From the NCBI RefSeq assembly GCF_004011695.2, contig NC_082415.1:1302001-1366000 (forward strand): DNA of 64,000 nt. Reading direction: 5' to 3'. The translations under genes and the position numbers were made by a program. The stretch's first letter is position 1. Each line of letters opens with the position of its first letter. Source of the DNA: Ascochyta rabiei. Taxonomy: Eukaryota; Ascomycota; Dothideomycetes; Pleosporales; Didymellaceae. Positions 11,069 through 23,385 of the stretch are shown one piece after another. The notes beneath the pieces were generated by a model, which saw only the letters and a list, made by a program, of their open reading frames with translations, was not told the origin of the DNA and ran no database searches.

Positions 11069-11606
11069 TACTATGGTGTCTGGCGTAAATATTGTGAGTG
11101 GAGAAGGATGATAGGGGTTCTCAGCTGTATTATTCAGGTATGTTAGGCATAAGTTAGTTTTAATACTAGTTTCATACAGATCTTAGTACATTATATATCC
11201 TCCCTACGGGTCAATTACTGCCTAGCATCTATCCTTCATTGTCCCCACTAACTCCTTAAGAAGGTAAGGGGTAACTAAGTCCTAGGCCTCTTGTACGATA
11301 CAACCTGTCTCTTAGTAATATTAAGAAGGTTAGCGATAGACTTGTATGTGAGGCCAGCCAGCCGTAGAGTCTGTACTTAGAGGCGTTAGTCCTGTAACAG
11401 GTGGTGCCTGTGGATAGGTGCTAAGGGCTTAGAGGGGTGAGTTAAAGACTCTGTAGGGGGGGTAGTTAGAGATAGGTTAGCACTGTATTATATACAAAAT
11501 TAGGTGGGATTTAGTGTAACTTGGTTAATAGAGCTGTTCTGGCTTATCCAATAACCACCCCTGTCATCCTTCTCTACTCACAATATTTACGCCAGACATC
11601 ATAGTA
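11069..11606. mobile_element. 534-bp TA-flanked MITE, Tc1/mariner type
   Basis: The element is 11071-11604. It starts CTATGGTGTCTGGCGTAAAT and ends with the inverse complement, giving terminal inverted repeats of about 48 bp with three mismatches. All three are A/G differences. TA dinucleotides flank both ends (11069-70 and 11605-06), fitting the TA target site of Tc1/mariner elements. The interior is rich in TA and stop codons, and no transposase is readable. It is probably a deletion derivative of a larger element not present in this window. Confidence 0.8.
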
Positions 11607-11916
11607 GACGTCCAAACGTGGGTTCGACGGACTCGTGTTAGTCAATGAGGCAAAGGCTAGTGACGACGATGACCGCAGCGGTGGAAATATCTTAGTTCTA
11701 GACTCGCCGCAGCCTCGGTGGACAGGAGGGCGCAGGTAGAAGCAGAACTTGAGAATTGAAGCAGAAACTCGGGTATATTAACAGAAATGTAGCGCCCTAT
11801 GTAAGGATTCGCGAGCTTTCGCTCAAGCGCACCTTCCCAAACCAGACAAGACTCTCTCCACCAACGAGAAAGCCGCTTGTGTACAAATATCGTAGACGCC
11901 TGCCCAAAGACAGCGT

Positions 11917-13880
11917 TTATTTGCTGTGGGTGCTGACGAAGCTAGCCCTTCTTGCCTCAAGAACGGCATCCTCGTGTGTTGGAGGACCTTCGTAGTTGGC
12001 CTTGCCCCAGACAAAGTACCAGAGGGTAGAGACGAAGATGACGGCAGCGAGAACGACGGAAGCGTAGTTCATCGAGGTAGATGTGACGGGAAGGTAGGTA
12101 GGCATGCAGAAGAGAGGAGTTGCCAGCGCAGACCAAGCTTTGAAAGTGGTCAGCGTTTTGTATACAGCATGCACGTGCGTCGACTTACCAATGGCAACAA
12201 TATTGCAGAACAGACCAAGTTTACCGAGGTAGAACTGGCCCTCAACCATCTGCTTGCGGCCACCAAGCATAGAGCATGCGATGGGCGCGGCGTAGCTAAG
12301 CGTCAAACAAATGACACCGACGCCAGAGAAGGCGTTGAAAGCGGCGGCAGCGCCGAAGTAGATGAGACCAAGCGCGAGCTGAACCACCATGCTCATCATC
12401 ATAGCATTGACAGGAACGTCAAATTTAGTGTTGACAACTCTCCACATTTTGTAACCGGGAATACCACCATCACGCGCGAACGCGTAAATGGCGCGGGACG
12501 AAGCAGTGGTGCAGCCAATACCACAGAACAGGCCGAGAACCATGAGCGGGAAGAGGAGACCAATGGCACCGCCCGAAGAACCAATGGCGTCGACAAGAAT
12601 AGCTGGGGTGGGCTGGCCTGACAGGAGTCCAGCGAGGTATTTCTGGTCGGGCAGTACGAAGACGAGGGGAATGAGGAAGACGAGACCGCAGATTGTGTTG
12701 AGGATGATGGTGCCGACCATAGCCTTGGGGACCTGGGTTGCGGGGTGACGAACCTCTTCGCACATACTATATTCTAGTCAGCAGGTGGACAATTGCGATT
12801 TGGAATTCACCATGTCTTGTTAAAGCATGTGTCGCAATGGGAAAGAGAAGCCGCTTGGGTAGCATGAGGAGGTTGCTGTGGGAAGGCTGCGTTGGAGAAC
12901 TGCATGGGGTGAAGTGCTTGGGCAAAAACTGCGTGTCGCTCTGGAGAAGTAAAGGGCATGCTCACGAGACAATCATTCCGGTCGAAGAGGTTGCGTAGGC
13001 TGCTTGGAGAAGTCCGACCATGAATGACCATCCAGGGACCCATCCGGAGTTGGAGGTGTCGAGTTCGGTGAAAACGTAGCGGGCGCTGTGGCGACCGTTC
13101 TTCGCAATGGCAAGCACGCACACAACAATGGCGATGACACCGGCAAAAGTCCAAAATATGGCAAAGGTCTACGCTTGGTAAGTAACACGTCCATGCATGG
13201 TCAAGAGGGGATCTCACGTCGAGCCACGGAAGCCATTTGTTCGCGAAAACACAAACAACGTTACACAGGAGTGTAACGCCGAGGAAGAGCAAGTAGACCT
13301 GCCATGTTGTGCCCGCGAAGATGCCGTTCCCTGCTTCATCGGTGAAGACGTTGATACATGCCACATAGAAAAGAGCAGTAGCGAAGTTGACGGAAAGAGT
13401 AATCGTTATGTTGCCGACGACGAAGCACCAACCGCAAATCCATGAGGCGATCTTCCGGTACGAAGGAGCCGCCAACATGAAAGTTTGGTAGTAAACGCCG
13501 CCGCTGGTAGGATAGACACTGGTGATTTCTCCTAGCGATGCTGCGACGCAGAGGATAATGAGGGAAACGGCAAGCCAACCCCAGATAATGGTAACGGGAC
13601 CTCCGTTGACTACGGGGTAGTACAGCGTGGTCGCCAGTCCGTAGGGGATGGAGGCCAGAACAAAGGACATGAAAGCGACCTGGAGAGTCGATCTTGAGCG
13701 TACGAGCTCGGACTTGTAGCCCATGGCGGCCAGAAGATCGTCGGAGTCGTTCAGAGCACCCTCGGAAGGAGCCTTGCCCAGGCTGACTTTCCTCCCCTTC
13801 TCGGAAGTGCGAGGAATAACATCGTTCTCAGCGGCATACGCATCTGACTGCGTGCCGTATGCATGGGCGGTACTGGCCAT
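11917..13880 (-). CDS. APC-family amino-acid/GABA-type permease
   Basis: Four exons (13880..13218, 13168..12966, 12766..12189, 12137..11917) give 554 aa. Introns are 49, 199, 51 nt with donors GTGAGA, GTGAGC, GTAAGT. About twelve hydrophobic segments follow a hydrophilic N-terminus (MASTAHAYGTQSDAYAAEND). The consensus of the fungal GABA/choline permease subgroup is clear: GEITSVYPTSGGVYYQ in TM3, MCEEVRHPATQVPKAMVG, and ASSRAIYAFARDGGIPG. These proteins import amino acids, GABA, choline or polyamines across the plasma or vacuolar membrane, and the substrate cannot be assigned here. The frame is open upstream to 14243, but the first ATG in context is 13880. Confidence 0.88.
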
Positions 13881-16800
13881 GGTGGGCGATGGTGTGGTGG
13901 TGAGGGAAGGGGGTCCTCTGGTGCTGTCGTGAAAAGCTGTGCGACCGAACGGGGCCCACGCGAACTTTGAAGGGCTGCAGATGGACGTCAGACCGCGCCT
14001 GGTCCAGCCCCCTGCTAGCCTGGTGCGGACGAGCTGCGCTAGCCGGCGCACGCGAATCTGAGTTGGGAGCCAGTGTCCGCTCTTGGTGTGTGTTGGTGAT
14101 CGGATGAACCTGGCTGGTGCTGGGATGGCGCGCACTGGCGGCACCACAATCACCACTGGAAGGTCGGCCGCAGCTATCCAGTCGATTCGCCTCCCAGGGC
14201 TTCTAGAAGTGGGACAGAAGACGTCAAATTTTCCTGCTGTCAATGCCGGGATTCAAGTCCTGTCCAGGCGCCACCAGGCTCTCAATTTGCACTGCCCACG
14301 ACTCGACGGAGCCGTGCACGGCAATGAAGATCTCGACGTCGAATCGGAGAAAGGTCCCAAGGCAAAGGTGGAGTGGTTGCTGGGTGGTCGCCGGGTGGTC
14401 GCCATCACCTTCGTATCACACCTGCAGCCAATGAACATGGCCGAGGCGGCTGACTCGGTTCAAATTGTCGCAAACGTCGCAAAGATCCTGCCCGGTGGTC
14501 GCGTCAGGGTCTACTGATAGCATGTGATAGGCTGTGATAGACGAGCCATCGTAGTAACGGCAGCTGAGCGAGAAAGGGACGTCGTTTGAAGATGAGCGGC
14601 AAGGTGTGCATTGTGGACGCCTTGTTCAATGTCGCTCAACGACTTTCTCGCTGGGGATGAGCTCGGAAAGCGGCGGACCTAGCTGCGCCCACAACTGTCG
14701 AAGGAAGTCTCGGCCAGCTGCAGAGGAGCCCCAACGCTATAGTTGATAGTGAACCAAAGCGCGCATTCGTGAATTGGAAGTCCAGTCCAGCTTAGCACTT
14801 GTGGTAGTCCTCTCAGTGACGTCACTGTCTGGGTTTATGATATTTTTGCGCTAGAGAAGCCACACAGCCTCTATTCTGCTACACCTGACCATCCCTCCCA
14901 TACAACGTTTACGAATTGACCATGTCGCGCGACACAGTTGCGCATCCGCATCCTCTATGCGCCGCTATGCGTGTATTGTCGTTGTTGCGAAGACGAAGCT
15001 CGATGCTGAAACGCTGAGCCACCATGTCCCACCGCAATTACGTTACCGTTTCTTCGCCGCGACTGGGGTGGACCTGAGTCGACTTTTAGTCTTGCCAGCC
15101 TCGCAATCTGGTGTGCTGATTTTCAGGGGCGTATCTGAAGGTAGTGTCTGAGCTCGCGATGAGCCTCTGCTTGCTGCACGACGAGGGGCCTGTTTGCTAA
15201 ATCAGGTCACACGTCGTCGCCCCGTGAATGGAAGCAGACCGGCAGTGTCAACACGAATCAATTCCCCAACGGTGGGCCTTTGTTGACGAGTGGAGACGAT
15301 ATTCTAGGAATTGTGGACTGTGGAGGACCTGGCGCGTGCTGCTGGGCGACGGAACGAGGGTTGACCGGACGCTTAGGGAAGTGTATCGTGGGCCTGCACT
15401 CTGGGAAAGAAGGCGCTCGTGGCTGCTTGTTGGCCGTCCTCAAGCCGCGCATGAGGAGACGCGCCTACAGCGCCCAAAGCGGGATGTGGTCGTGTGCCAT
15501 GAGATGGCGCGTATTGTCACTGTCACGAAAAGCTAGAAGACGCATTCCCATGTAGTCTGTATCTACAGCGGAGGTGGCATCGACGGTGAGGTAGTTGTTT
15601 AACCAGCTTTGAATGAAAATTGCAACGCTGGCTATGCCATCGCTGTGTACCAAGTCGAGCTTGTGAAGGGCCACAGAACGCTTACCTTTTAACGATGATG
15701 CGAAAGAAGTGCCGCATTTAGCGTGGCGATCACAAAGGACTACCGATCGCTTCGGTCAAGTCCTGAAGGCCACCTTAGGGGCGACACCGAAGGACGATGG
15801 CATCAACACATCCGTTGAACGCACTACGATTAACGTTGATCTTGCATGGCATGTAATCACTCGCCAGAGACTCTGGAGGTGTATTCCGTGCACCCACGAG
15901 CACGTGTAGTCTCAAGGTCAACACTAAAACACTAGTTGCAATCGCACTGTCGGCTCCAGCGTGAGTGGGTCAACTCCGAGTGTTAGTGACTTAGACTAAG
16001 TCGCCGCGAGATACCACGTGCTCTGCTTCTCTCTTTCCTCAGGGCACAAGTTCAATTCTCTAACGACAATACAACTTTGAATCCTGAAATGCGCAGTTGC
16101 ACATACCATACGACACTGTTTTCCTTTAAACCTCCATGACCGAGCTCATTCACGGTGTTTGAAATGACCTCCTCCACTTGACAGCAGCACCGCTTCATTT
16201 TTCAGTCTTCAGTGACATACACTCGGTAATACCCAGTAGCCCGGTCTGAATTCCAGCCAGACACGCCTCTGGCGATCTCCCATGGGCGGGTGCGGCACAG
16301 CCAAGGACCCCCACACTTACGAACTCGGTATGACGTATCGCCCAGCAAACAAGTCGTTATTTGAAGAGGTGAATCTGTATTCGAGACGCTGAACCCTTCT
16401 CAGCACTCGCTGCTTTGCCTTACAGTAATTGGTGTATGCTGCGTCCAATGGCTTGAGTTCATGGTTTTGGGTCGCAAGCAAAGCCAGACTATAACGCCGC
16501 CTGAGCAAGGATGTTGAAGGCGCGCCACTACATGAAATTCTTGTTTGGTTCGATGCTCATTCTTGCTTTGTCTCGTTGCTTAAAGCCGTGTTGGATGCGA
16601 TGCTTTGTGGATAGACGCTTGACATGCACATGGAGTGCCATGGTCGTAACTTTGCATCTTTTTTAGTGAGCGCAAAGCGGGGAACTGGCATTTCATAGCT
16701 ACATGGAGATAGATATGCTTTGAGTAGCTGGCTTGTGGTCGTATCTCATGCATTCTGCTCGGTGCGGCACGGTGGTCTTAGCTACGCTAGACATAAGGCC

Positions 16801-18047
16801 TTCTTTGGGGGGGGGGGGATGCAGTGAACGATTTTGACAGCACCTCTCCCTCTCCATGGCCTTTCCACTTATGCCGTGGCTTCTGTTAGTGTCTTCAACA
16901 GTCATTGTCTACAGTGTTACGAGAAAGAAATGAACGTAGCGAAGTTGAATGCCTTTCAACTTCGGACACAATCTCGATCTGTTTCAAATGCCAGTATACT
17001 GGCCGCTGCTGCTGCACATTTAGCCTTTTCTCCTCTATCCATAAATCTGAGCTTTGCATACCATGGCTTCTGCAGATCATGATGGAAATCCATCCAGATC
17101 GTCCACTTTGCACTTACACGCCGGCGTTGGTGTGGTCTCACATATTCCGTGCCTATATTATTCGATATGCTCATCCCGAGGAACAAAATCTCTCCAAATC
17201 GTAGAAGACGAGACGAGACGCAACAAGATGACTACATGAAGAAGATTATAATCCAGAGCGAAGGGAATAGCAAGAAGATGGACAGAACTGAGGGTGATAG
17301 GCGCAGTAATGCGGAACCACGACGGACACGTGATAAGACCTTGGTTTCTTTCTGACGTCGAGATGATACTTATTCCAGAGTCTGGTGATGATCTGATCGT
17401 GTACCTATTGTGTTGTGTTTTTCGAGTCACCATGACAATTCGCAAATGCAGCAGTTGTTTGTGGTCTGATGCCCTACACGTGCATTCTTTGGGCCGCAAC
17501 CAGCTATCACGAGTGAAGTTAGATTGAGGTTCTTGAATGGTTTGGTGAGGTTTGTAGGCAACGGAAGTTGCTACAATATCGCTCCTTGGCTTTAGGTAGC
17601 CCCACTGTAGAGTGCCTGAAGAAGAGACAACACATCATTGCACAGGCTGAATTGAAGCCTCTACACAATCATGCGAAACGGTTGCACGTGGAGTGATGGC
17701 CGGTGCGAATGTGGGGCGGATTTCGGGCGGTCTTGGGGTGACTAACCGTACTTGGAATAGCAGGCATGACGTAGCGAACCCACCAGAAGCTTCCAAGCCG
17801 GGAGGCACCACAAGGTTCGAGACAAGGCACGAATACTCGTGATGCGGCTGGTTTTCACCAGACAGTTCTTGAAACAGGCACTTGCCAGTATATAACAATC
17901 AAGTACCTCCCAGTTTTTGTCTGCCCCCAGATTTCACAGTACAACCCAACCAAGCCTAGCTACACACGAGTGCCTGACTGCAGGTTCACACCACACGCTA
18001 CCTCTGGCTTTCACGCCACACACACAAGGCTATAGTCGTATATAACT
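13881..18047. other. 4.2-kb intergenic stretch, divergent promoters at its ends
   Basis: This is the largest gap in the window. Its ends are the promoters of the permease (-) and HSP104 (+). Short open frames in 14.0-17.9 kb have no domain, no codon pattern like the neighbours and no splice partners. There is a run of about a dozen G residues near 16808. No inverted or tandem repeat of note was seen. A non-coding RNA gene cannot be excluded by eye. Confidence 0.45.
17786..17896 (+). promoter_or_regulatory. Heat-shock-element-like sites and TATA box upstream of HSP104
   Basis: Two inverted nGAAnnTTCn-type pairs precede HSP104: GAAGCTTC at 17786-17793 (followed by CAAG) and TTCTTGAA at 17866-17873. 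A TATATAAC box lies at 17889-17896, about 150 bp before the ATG. The arrangement suits Hsf1 control, as expected for this gene. Each site has only two clear pentamers, so they are imperfect elements. Confidence 0.5.
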
Positions 18048-20807
18048 ATGACTTCGTTCGACGCATACACTGATCGTGCCGCCAAGGCTCTTGCAGACAG
18101 CTTCGAGCTGGCCAAGGGCTATGCGCACTCTCAACTCACACCTCTACATCTGGCCGTGTCGCTGATCGACCCGCCCAAGGACCTAGCAAACCAGGTCGAC
18201 ATCCCCCCGCCGCCGCTGTTTAAGCAAGTCCTCGAACGCGCCAATGGCGACGCACAACTCTTCGAACGCGCTCTCAAGAAGGCCCTGGTACGGTTACCGA
18301 GCCAGGACCCTCCGCCAGAGCGCACGTCGCCTTCGCCCAAGATGGCAGAAATTCTTCGCAACGCAGAAGACCTCAGCCGCACGCAAAAGGACAGCTTCAT
18401 CGCTGTAGACCACCTCATCCAGTCCCTCTGCAAAGACGCTCAGGTACAACGATGTCTCGCCGACGCAAACGTACCGAATGCGAAGCAGATCGATAACGCC
18501 ATCCAAGCACTTCGAGGCACTAAGCGCGTAGACTCGAAGACGGCCGATGCTGAGGAGGACAACGAGAACCTGAAGAAGTTTACCATCGATATGACCTCAA
18601 TGGCACGGGAAGGAAAGATCGACCCTGTCATTGGTCGCGAGGAGGAGATTCGACGTGTTATCCGCATTCTGACAAGACGAACGAAGAACAACCCTGTCTT
18701 GATTGGAGAGCCCGGTGTCGGTAAGACAACAGTCGTGGAGGGTCTTGCTCGCCGGATCGTCGACGCAGATGTCCCCGCCAACCTGGCAGCCTGCAAGTTG
18801 CTCTCCCTAGACGTCGGTGCTCTCGTTGCTGGCAGCAAGTACCGCGGAGAGTTTGAAGAGCGCATGAAGGGTGTTCTGAAGGAAATTGAGGATTCCAAGG
18901 AGATGATAGTATTGTTTGTGGACGAGATCCATTTGCTCATGGGCGCGGGTTCTTCTGGTGAGGGTGGCATGGACGCCGCCAATCTGCTCAAGCCCATGCT
19001 CGCCCGTGGACAGCTTCACTGTATTGGCGCAACCACCCTCGCCGAATACCGCAAGTACATTGAGAAGGATGCCGCTTTCGAGCGTCGTTTCCAGCAGGTT
19101 CTGGTCAAGGAGCCCTCCATTCCAGAAACCATATCCATTTTGCGTGGTCTGAAGGAGAAGTACGAGACTCATCACGGTGTTACTATCATGGACGGTGCCA
19201 TCGTAGCTGCTGCCACCTTGGCTGCTCGCTACCTGACTCAAAGACGTCTTCCCGATTCTGCAGTCGACCTGGTTGACGAGGCTGCAGCCGCTGTCCGTGT
19301 CACCCGAGAGTCGCAACCCGAAGCGCTGGATAATCTCGAACGTCGCCATCGCCAGCTTCAGATCGAAATTCACGCTCTCGCCCGCGAGAAAGACGAAGCC
19401 TCGATCCAGCGACTCAAGGATGCTCGCGCAGAAGCCGCCAACATCGAAGAAGACCTCAAGCCTCTCCGCGACATGTACGAGCGTGAGAAGGGTCGCAGCC
19501 GCGAGATTCAGGACCAAAAGGTCAAGCTTGAGGGTCTCAAGAACAAGTTGGCGGAAGCTGAACGCATGCGTGATATTCAGACCGCCTCAGATCTGAAGTA
19601 CTACGCCATTCCAGATGTTGAGACGCGTATTGCAGAGCTCGAGAGGCAGAAAGCTCAAGCTGACGCTGAGATGTGGTCACACCAGGACGGCGACGGGCAC
19701 GCTCTCCTGAGCGACTCCGTCGGACCAGACCAGATCAACGAAATCGTTGCTCGATGGACTGGTATCCCGGTGACTCGGCTCAAAACAACCGAGAAGGAGA
19801 AGCTGCTCAACATGGAGCGCCACCTTAACAAGACTGTTGTTGGTCAGAAGGAGGCTGTTATCGCAGTCTCGAATGCTATTCGACTACAGCGCTCCGGACT
19901 TGCCAACCCCAACCAGCCACCCAGCTTCCTTTTCTGTGGTCCTTCCGGTACTGGTAAGACACTGCTCACTAAAGCTTTGGCTGAGTTCCTGTTCGACGAT
20001 GCTAAGGCTATGATCCGATTCGACATGTCTGAGTACCAAGAGCGACACTCTCTGAGCAGGATGATCGGTGCGCCTCCAGGTTACGTTGGTCACGACGCGG
20101 GTGGTCAGCTGACCGAGTCTCTCCGTCGGAAGCCCTTCTCAATCCTCCTCTTTGACGAAGTCGAGAAGGCCGCAAAGGAAGTCCTCACCGTTCTCCTGCA
20201 GCTCATGGACGACGGTCGCATCACCGACGGCCAAGGCCGCATCATCGATGCGAAGAACTGCATCGTAGTCATGACCTCCAACCTGGGTGCCGAATATCTT
20301 TCCCGTCCCAACGCTCCAGACGGCAGGATCGACCCCACCACCAAGGAACTAGTCATGGGCGCTCTGCGTAACTATTTCCTTCCTGAGTTTCTCAACCGTA
20401 TCTCGAGCACCGTCATCTTCAACCGTCTTACTAAGAGGGAGATCCGCAAGATTGTCGATGTACGTCTGGGCGAGATTCAGAAACGTCTTGCTGCAAATGG
20501 ACGGAACGTTCGCATCGAGATGTCGACAGAAGTCCGCGATTATCTTGGCTCAGCTGGGTATTCGCCTGCCTATGGTGCTCGACCGCTTGCCCGACTTATC
20601 GAGAAGGAGGTTCTCAACCGTCTTGCGGTGCTCATTCTGCGAGGTGCTGTCAAGGATGGAGAAGTTGCGCGGGTGGAGTTGGATGATGGTCACATCGTTG
20701 TTATTCCTAACCACTCAGACAGCGAGGAAGATTCTGAGATGTACGACGAGTCTGATGCAGTAGCGGAGCTAGAGGACGACGAGGGTGGCATGGATCTTTA
20801 CGACTAG
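18048..20807 (+). CDS. HSP104: Hsp104/ClpB-type AAA+ disaggregase
   Basis: The 919-aa protein is encoded in one exon, typical of heat-shock genes. It forms a hexameric cytosolic/nuclear disaggregase that threads aggregated proteins with Hsp70. The N domain (1-150) carries Clp-N-like repeats starting [17 protein letters not shown]1 has Walker [10 protein letters not shown] near residue 220 and Walker [12 protein letters not shown] coiled-coil M domain (about 405-530, rich in E, K and R) follows. NBD2 has GPSGTGKT at 631-638 and LLFDEVEKA. The acidic tail ([13 protein letters not shown]...[10 protein letters not shown]) fits the eukaryotic cytosolic form rather than mitochondrial Hsp78. The ATG lies just after a TATATAACT sequence. 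Confidence 0.97.
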   Translation: MTSFDAYTDRAAKALADSFELAKGYAHSQLTPLHLAVSLIDPPKDLANQVDIPPPPLFKQVLERANGDAQLFERALKKALVRLPSQDPPPERTSPSPKMAEILRNAEDLSRTQKDSFIAVDHLIQSLCKDAQVQRCLADANVPNAKQIDNAIQALRGTKRVDSKTADAEEDNENLKKFTIDMTSMAREGKIDPVIGREEEIRRVIRILTRRTKNNPVLIGEPGVGKTTVVEGLARRIVDADVPANLAACKLLSLDVGALVAGSKYRGEFEERMKGVLKEIEDSKEMIVLFVDEIHLLMGAGSSGEGGMDAANLLKPMLARGQLHCIGATTLAEYRKYIEKDAAFERRFQQVLVKEPSIPETISILRGLKEKYETHHGVTIMDGAIVAAATLAARYLTQRRLPDSAVDLVDEAAAAVRVTRESQPEALDNLERRHRQLQIEIHALAREKDEASIQRLKDARAEAANIEEDLKPLRDMYEREKGRSREIQDQKVKLEGLKNKLAEAERMRDIQTASDLKYYAIPDVETRIAELERQKAQADAEMWSHQDGDGHALLSDSVGPDQINEIVARWTGIPVTRLKTTEKEKLLNMERHLNKTVVGQKEAVIAVSNAIRLQRSGLANPNQPPSFLFCGPSGTGKTLLTKALAEFLFDDAKAMIRFDMSEYQERHSLSRMIGAPPGYVGHDAGGQLTESLRRKPFSILLFDEVEKAAKEVLTVLLQLMDDGRITDGQGRIIDAKNCIVVMTSNLGAEYLSRPNAPDGRIDPTTKELVMGALRNYFLPEFLNRISSTVIFNRLTKREIRKIVDVRLGEIQKRLAANGRNVRIEMSTEVRDYLGSAGYSPAYGARPLARLIEKEVLNRLAVLILRGAVKDGEVARVELDDGHIVVIPNHSDSEEDSEMYDESDAVAELEDDEGGMDLYD

Positions 20808-21383
20808 AAGAGACCACTGATGATGGTTGATGATGGATATGGGCGTTCCGGTGTTTGGCTGTGATTTGCATGCGATGGTCATGCCTTGATTGACTTCATG
20901 AGACACGATTGATGATAGATAGTTCAAAAGGTACATTCCAGCATCGACCGCTTGGTTGTTGTACATAAATAATTTGAAAGTTTCAGATTACTCTTCGTAT
21001 TCATGGATGATGAATAAACTTGCAACCCGTCAATGTCTTCAGCCATTCACTGAAGCACCAGACAGACTAGCGATGGTGGTCATATTTTGCTTTGGGTTAC
21101 TGATTGAGAAGATGATTGTGCTGCGGTAATCCGTTTGTTTGATGGCCTGGATTGAGGAGCAGTAGCGGCTCGAAAGATGTTACTCTCCGCTCAAAGGCAG
21201 CCATTGATGAATAACAGCTGTGCGTGTGTGCATGGAGATATCTCACACAGGATTGAGAATACCAGAAGCTTCCAAAGTCGCAATGCATTGTTGTAGTTGT
21301 CCAGACAGCTGCTAGCGGCCACGAAACCTCTTGCCTCCTGAGCCTTGTGAAGTTTAATGATGGACCGCTTCCACTACACATCC
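20808..21383. other. Intergenic between convergent genes
   Basis: Shared 3' flank of HSP104 (+) and the unrecognised gene on the minus strand. No gene, repeat or RNA was recognised. Confidence 0.5.
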
Positions 21384-22825
21384 TTAGCCTTCCTCCTCTG
21401 ACTCGCCCTCAGCGTCAATTTCCCCAAAATCAATGACCTCTTCGGCATCGAACCGCACACGCTTTGATTCACCTTGCACATCGCCAGCATGCCCCAGGGC
21501 TTTGTGGTCCCGCTTCTCGCCCCTAGCTTCATTCACGCCCGGCCTCTTATCATCCTCTTCCTCTTCCTCCTCACGCTTCTGCTGCCACGCCAATTCGCGA
21601 TAACACGGTAGTCCATGCTTGACATGCTCATGATATCTGCACCACGCGCCCTCGTACTTCTCTTCGATCTTGAGCGTCAGCTTGCGCCCCACCATGCGCA
21701 AGGCCGTACACATGATGTCGTAAACCAATTCTTGAGGCCAAACATCTGGATCCTTCAAGACGGTAGCCTCCATCTTTCCACCAGCCAGCGTCATGGCATC
21801 CGCCCACAGCAGCCTAGCTCCGCACTTCGGCCGTGTGTGGTCGTACAGTTGCTGCAAGAACGTGACGTTGAAAACGGTAACATCGTTATCCATATCCGGA
21901 TCCTCCACATCCAACTCAAACTCGTACACGTCTTTCTTGAACCCCTTCTTTTTCTCTGAAAAGATCCTGAGCAGAGCGGCATTCTTGCGCCACATGTGAT
22001 CACGCGCCTTCTTGCTCCTGTGACTACGCTTGTTTGCCTTCTGCAGCGCGCGAATCCATGTGTCGGCAATGAGGTCGCAGGAGTGCCAGAGGTGGTTTTC
22101 GTAGCACTGAATGTAGAGTTGCGTTAGGAATCTGGCAGTGTAGGGCTTAAAAACATCGTTGAACGACATGTCAGGCAAGTCAACTTGAATGTCGTAGGAA
22201 TTGCGAAGGCTGCTGAGGATATCGTCAACGTCCTCGTCGATAGAGCCTGAGTAGTGTGATAGTGGTAGGACGGTGCTCTGATCGGCGGAGAAAGAGGTTT
22301 CGGTAGCGAGGGAGCTGTGACGTTCAGGTGCGTGCATGCTAAGAATGGAAGCTTGCTTCGTCAGTCAAGGCCACGCTTCGTGGTATGTTTCCATCAGGTG
22401 TACTTACGTGGTGAGCTGGCAATCTTAACTTCATCTTCGTCTCCCGTTTTGCCTGTGGTAACAGATGACATGAGCCTGTCCATCTCACTTCCAAAGACCA
22501 TATCGGGGGCTTGAGTCTTAGTCCTCTGCCGTCCGCCATGCCTCTTGCCTTGCTCAACTGAGTTTAGCATTGTGGAGTCTTTCGCGTTTTCATCTACGGG
22601 GGTATCATCTGAAGGTGGCGCGCTCAGAGGAAACTGATATGCGGAAACAGGCAGCAGTCCATCTTTTTGGGCACTTGGTTTTGGCTTCGATCCCAGCTTC
22701 AGCTTCAACGTGACTTTCGACGGTGTAGGCCCAGATATTGGGGTTTCTGGCCGTGATTTCCTTGATCGTGCCGCCTTGCGACCAGGCTGCTTGGGAGCAA
22801 CGACTTTTTGCTTGTTGGGCGCCAT
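21384..22825 (-). CDS. Unrecognised nuclear-type acidic/basic protein
   Basis: I do not recognise this family. Exon 1 (22825..22408) begins MAPNKQKVVAPKQPGRKAAR and is rich in K, R, P and S, like a nuclear protein. Its strong donor (C|GTAAGT) joins most simply to an AAG acceptor at 22352, giving exon 2 22351..21384 and 461 aa. The later TTAG acceptor at 22340 is in the wrong phase. Exon 2 has a helical middle (FKPYTARFLTQLYIQCYENHLWHSCDLIADTW), a KKARDHMWRKN basic patch and a Glu-rich C-terminus (KREEEEEEDDKR, GEIDAEGESEEEG). The composition suggests a chromatin or RNA-associated role, but that is only a guess. Exon 2 alone could start at its own ATG (22337). Confidence 0.6.
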
Positions 22826-23385
22826 TGCGGCAATGTCGATACCTGTACGTATGTCGAGATAAGGATTGGTAAGCGAACCTAATATTTACGGCGTTGTGAA
22901 GTATTGATTGATGATGTGGTAAAGTAGTTGGATCAAGAATGCGTCCTTAAAAGCTTGAACGACTGTTCCGTAAGTGAAGGTGAAAGACACCTACCGCTAC
23001 TGCGCTCAACAGCACCCTGACAGACCAAATAACAAACAGCCGGCGCTGGTGTAAGTGAAAATGTCTTTTGTATATGCCCAATTGATGTGCTTGTTATCAG
23101 CGTAGAGGTATTGTTCTGAGTGGGAAATTCAGCAACACTGTTAAATCAAATATAAGGTGTGTACGATATGATCTATGCGTATGTAAACCGTGTACTTAGT
23201 AGGAGAGATGCTGGCTGCGATGACCTAACGGGCAGAAACAAGAAGATACATGCAGCAGCTGTCATGAGCAAGGAAGGTTAGTGCTCTCCACAGGTTTTGA
23301 CAAACGAAGGAGCAACGACCAGATGTTTTGGCAATATCGCAGCCACATGCGTTCTAAGACAGCAGCAAATGTTCCTTCCCAAACG
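22826..23385. other. Intergenic, no supported gene
   Basis: Promoter of the preceding minus-strand gene and 3' flank of the P450. Moderately AT-rich, nothing recognised. Confidence 0.45.

Larger units (their letters stand above)
9679..11916. other. Transposon-bearing intergenic region
   Basis: No protein gene is supported in this 2.2-kb gap. It holds a 150-bp hAT-type MITE (10069-10218), a (CGT)15 microsatellite (10651-10695), and a 534-bp TA-flanked MITE (11071-11604), each listed separately. Short open frames here, including one with a poly-Asp run, are by-products of these repeats. Confidence 0.6.

Noticed and set aside
11069..11606. MITE as a copy of the 47-kb Fot1/pogo element
   Set aside because: The terminal repeats do not match (CTATGGTGTCTGG against ACGTGTTTCACCAG).
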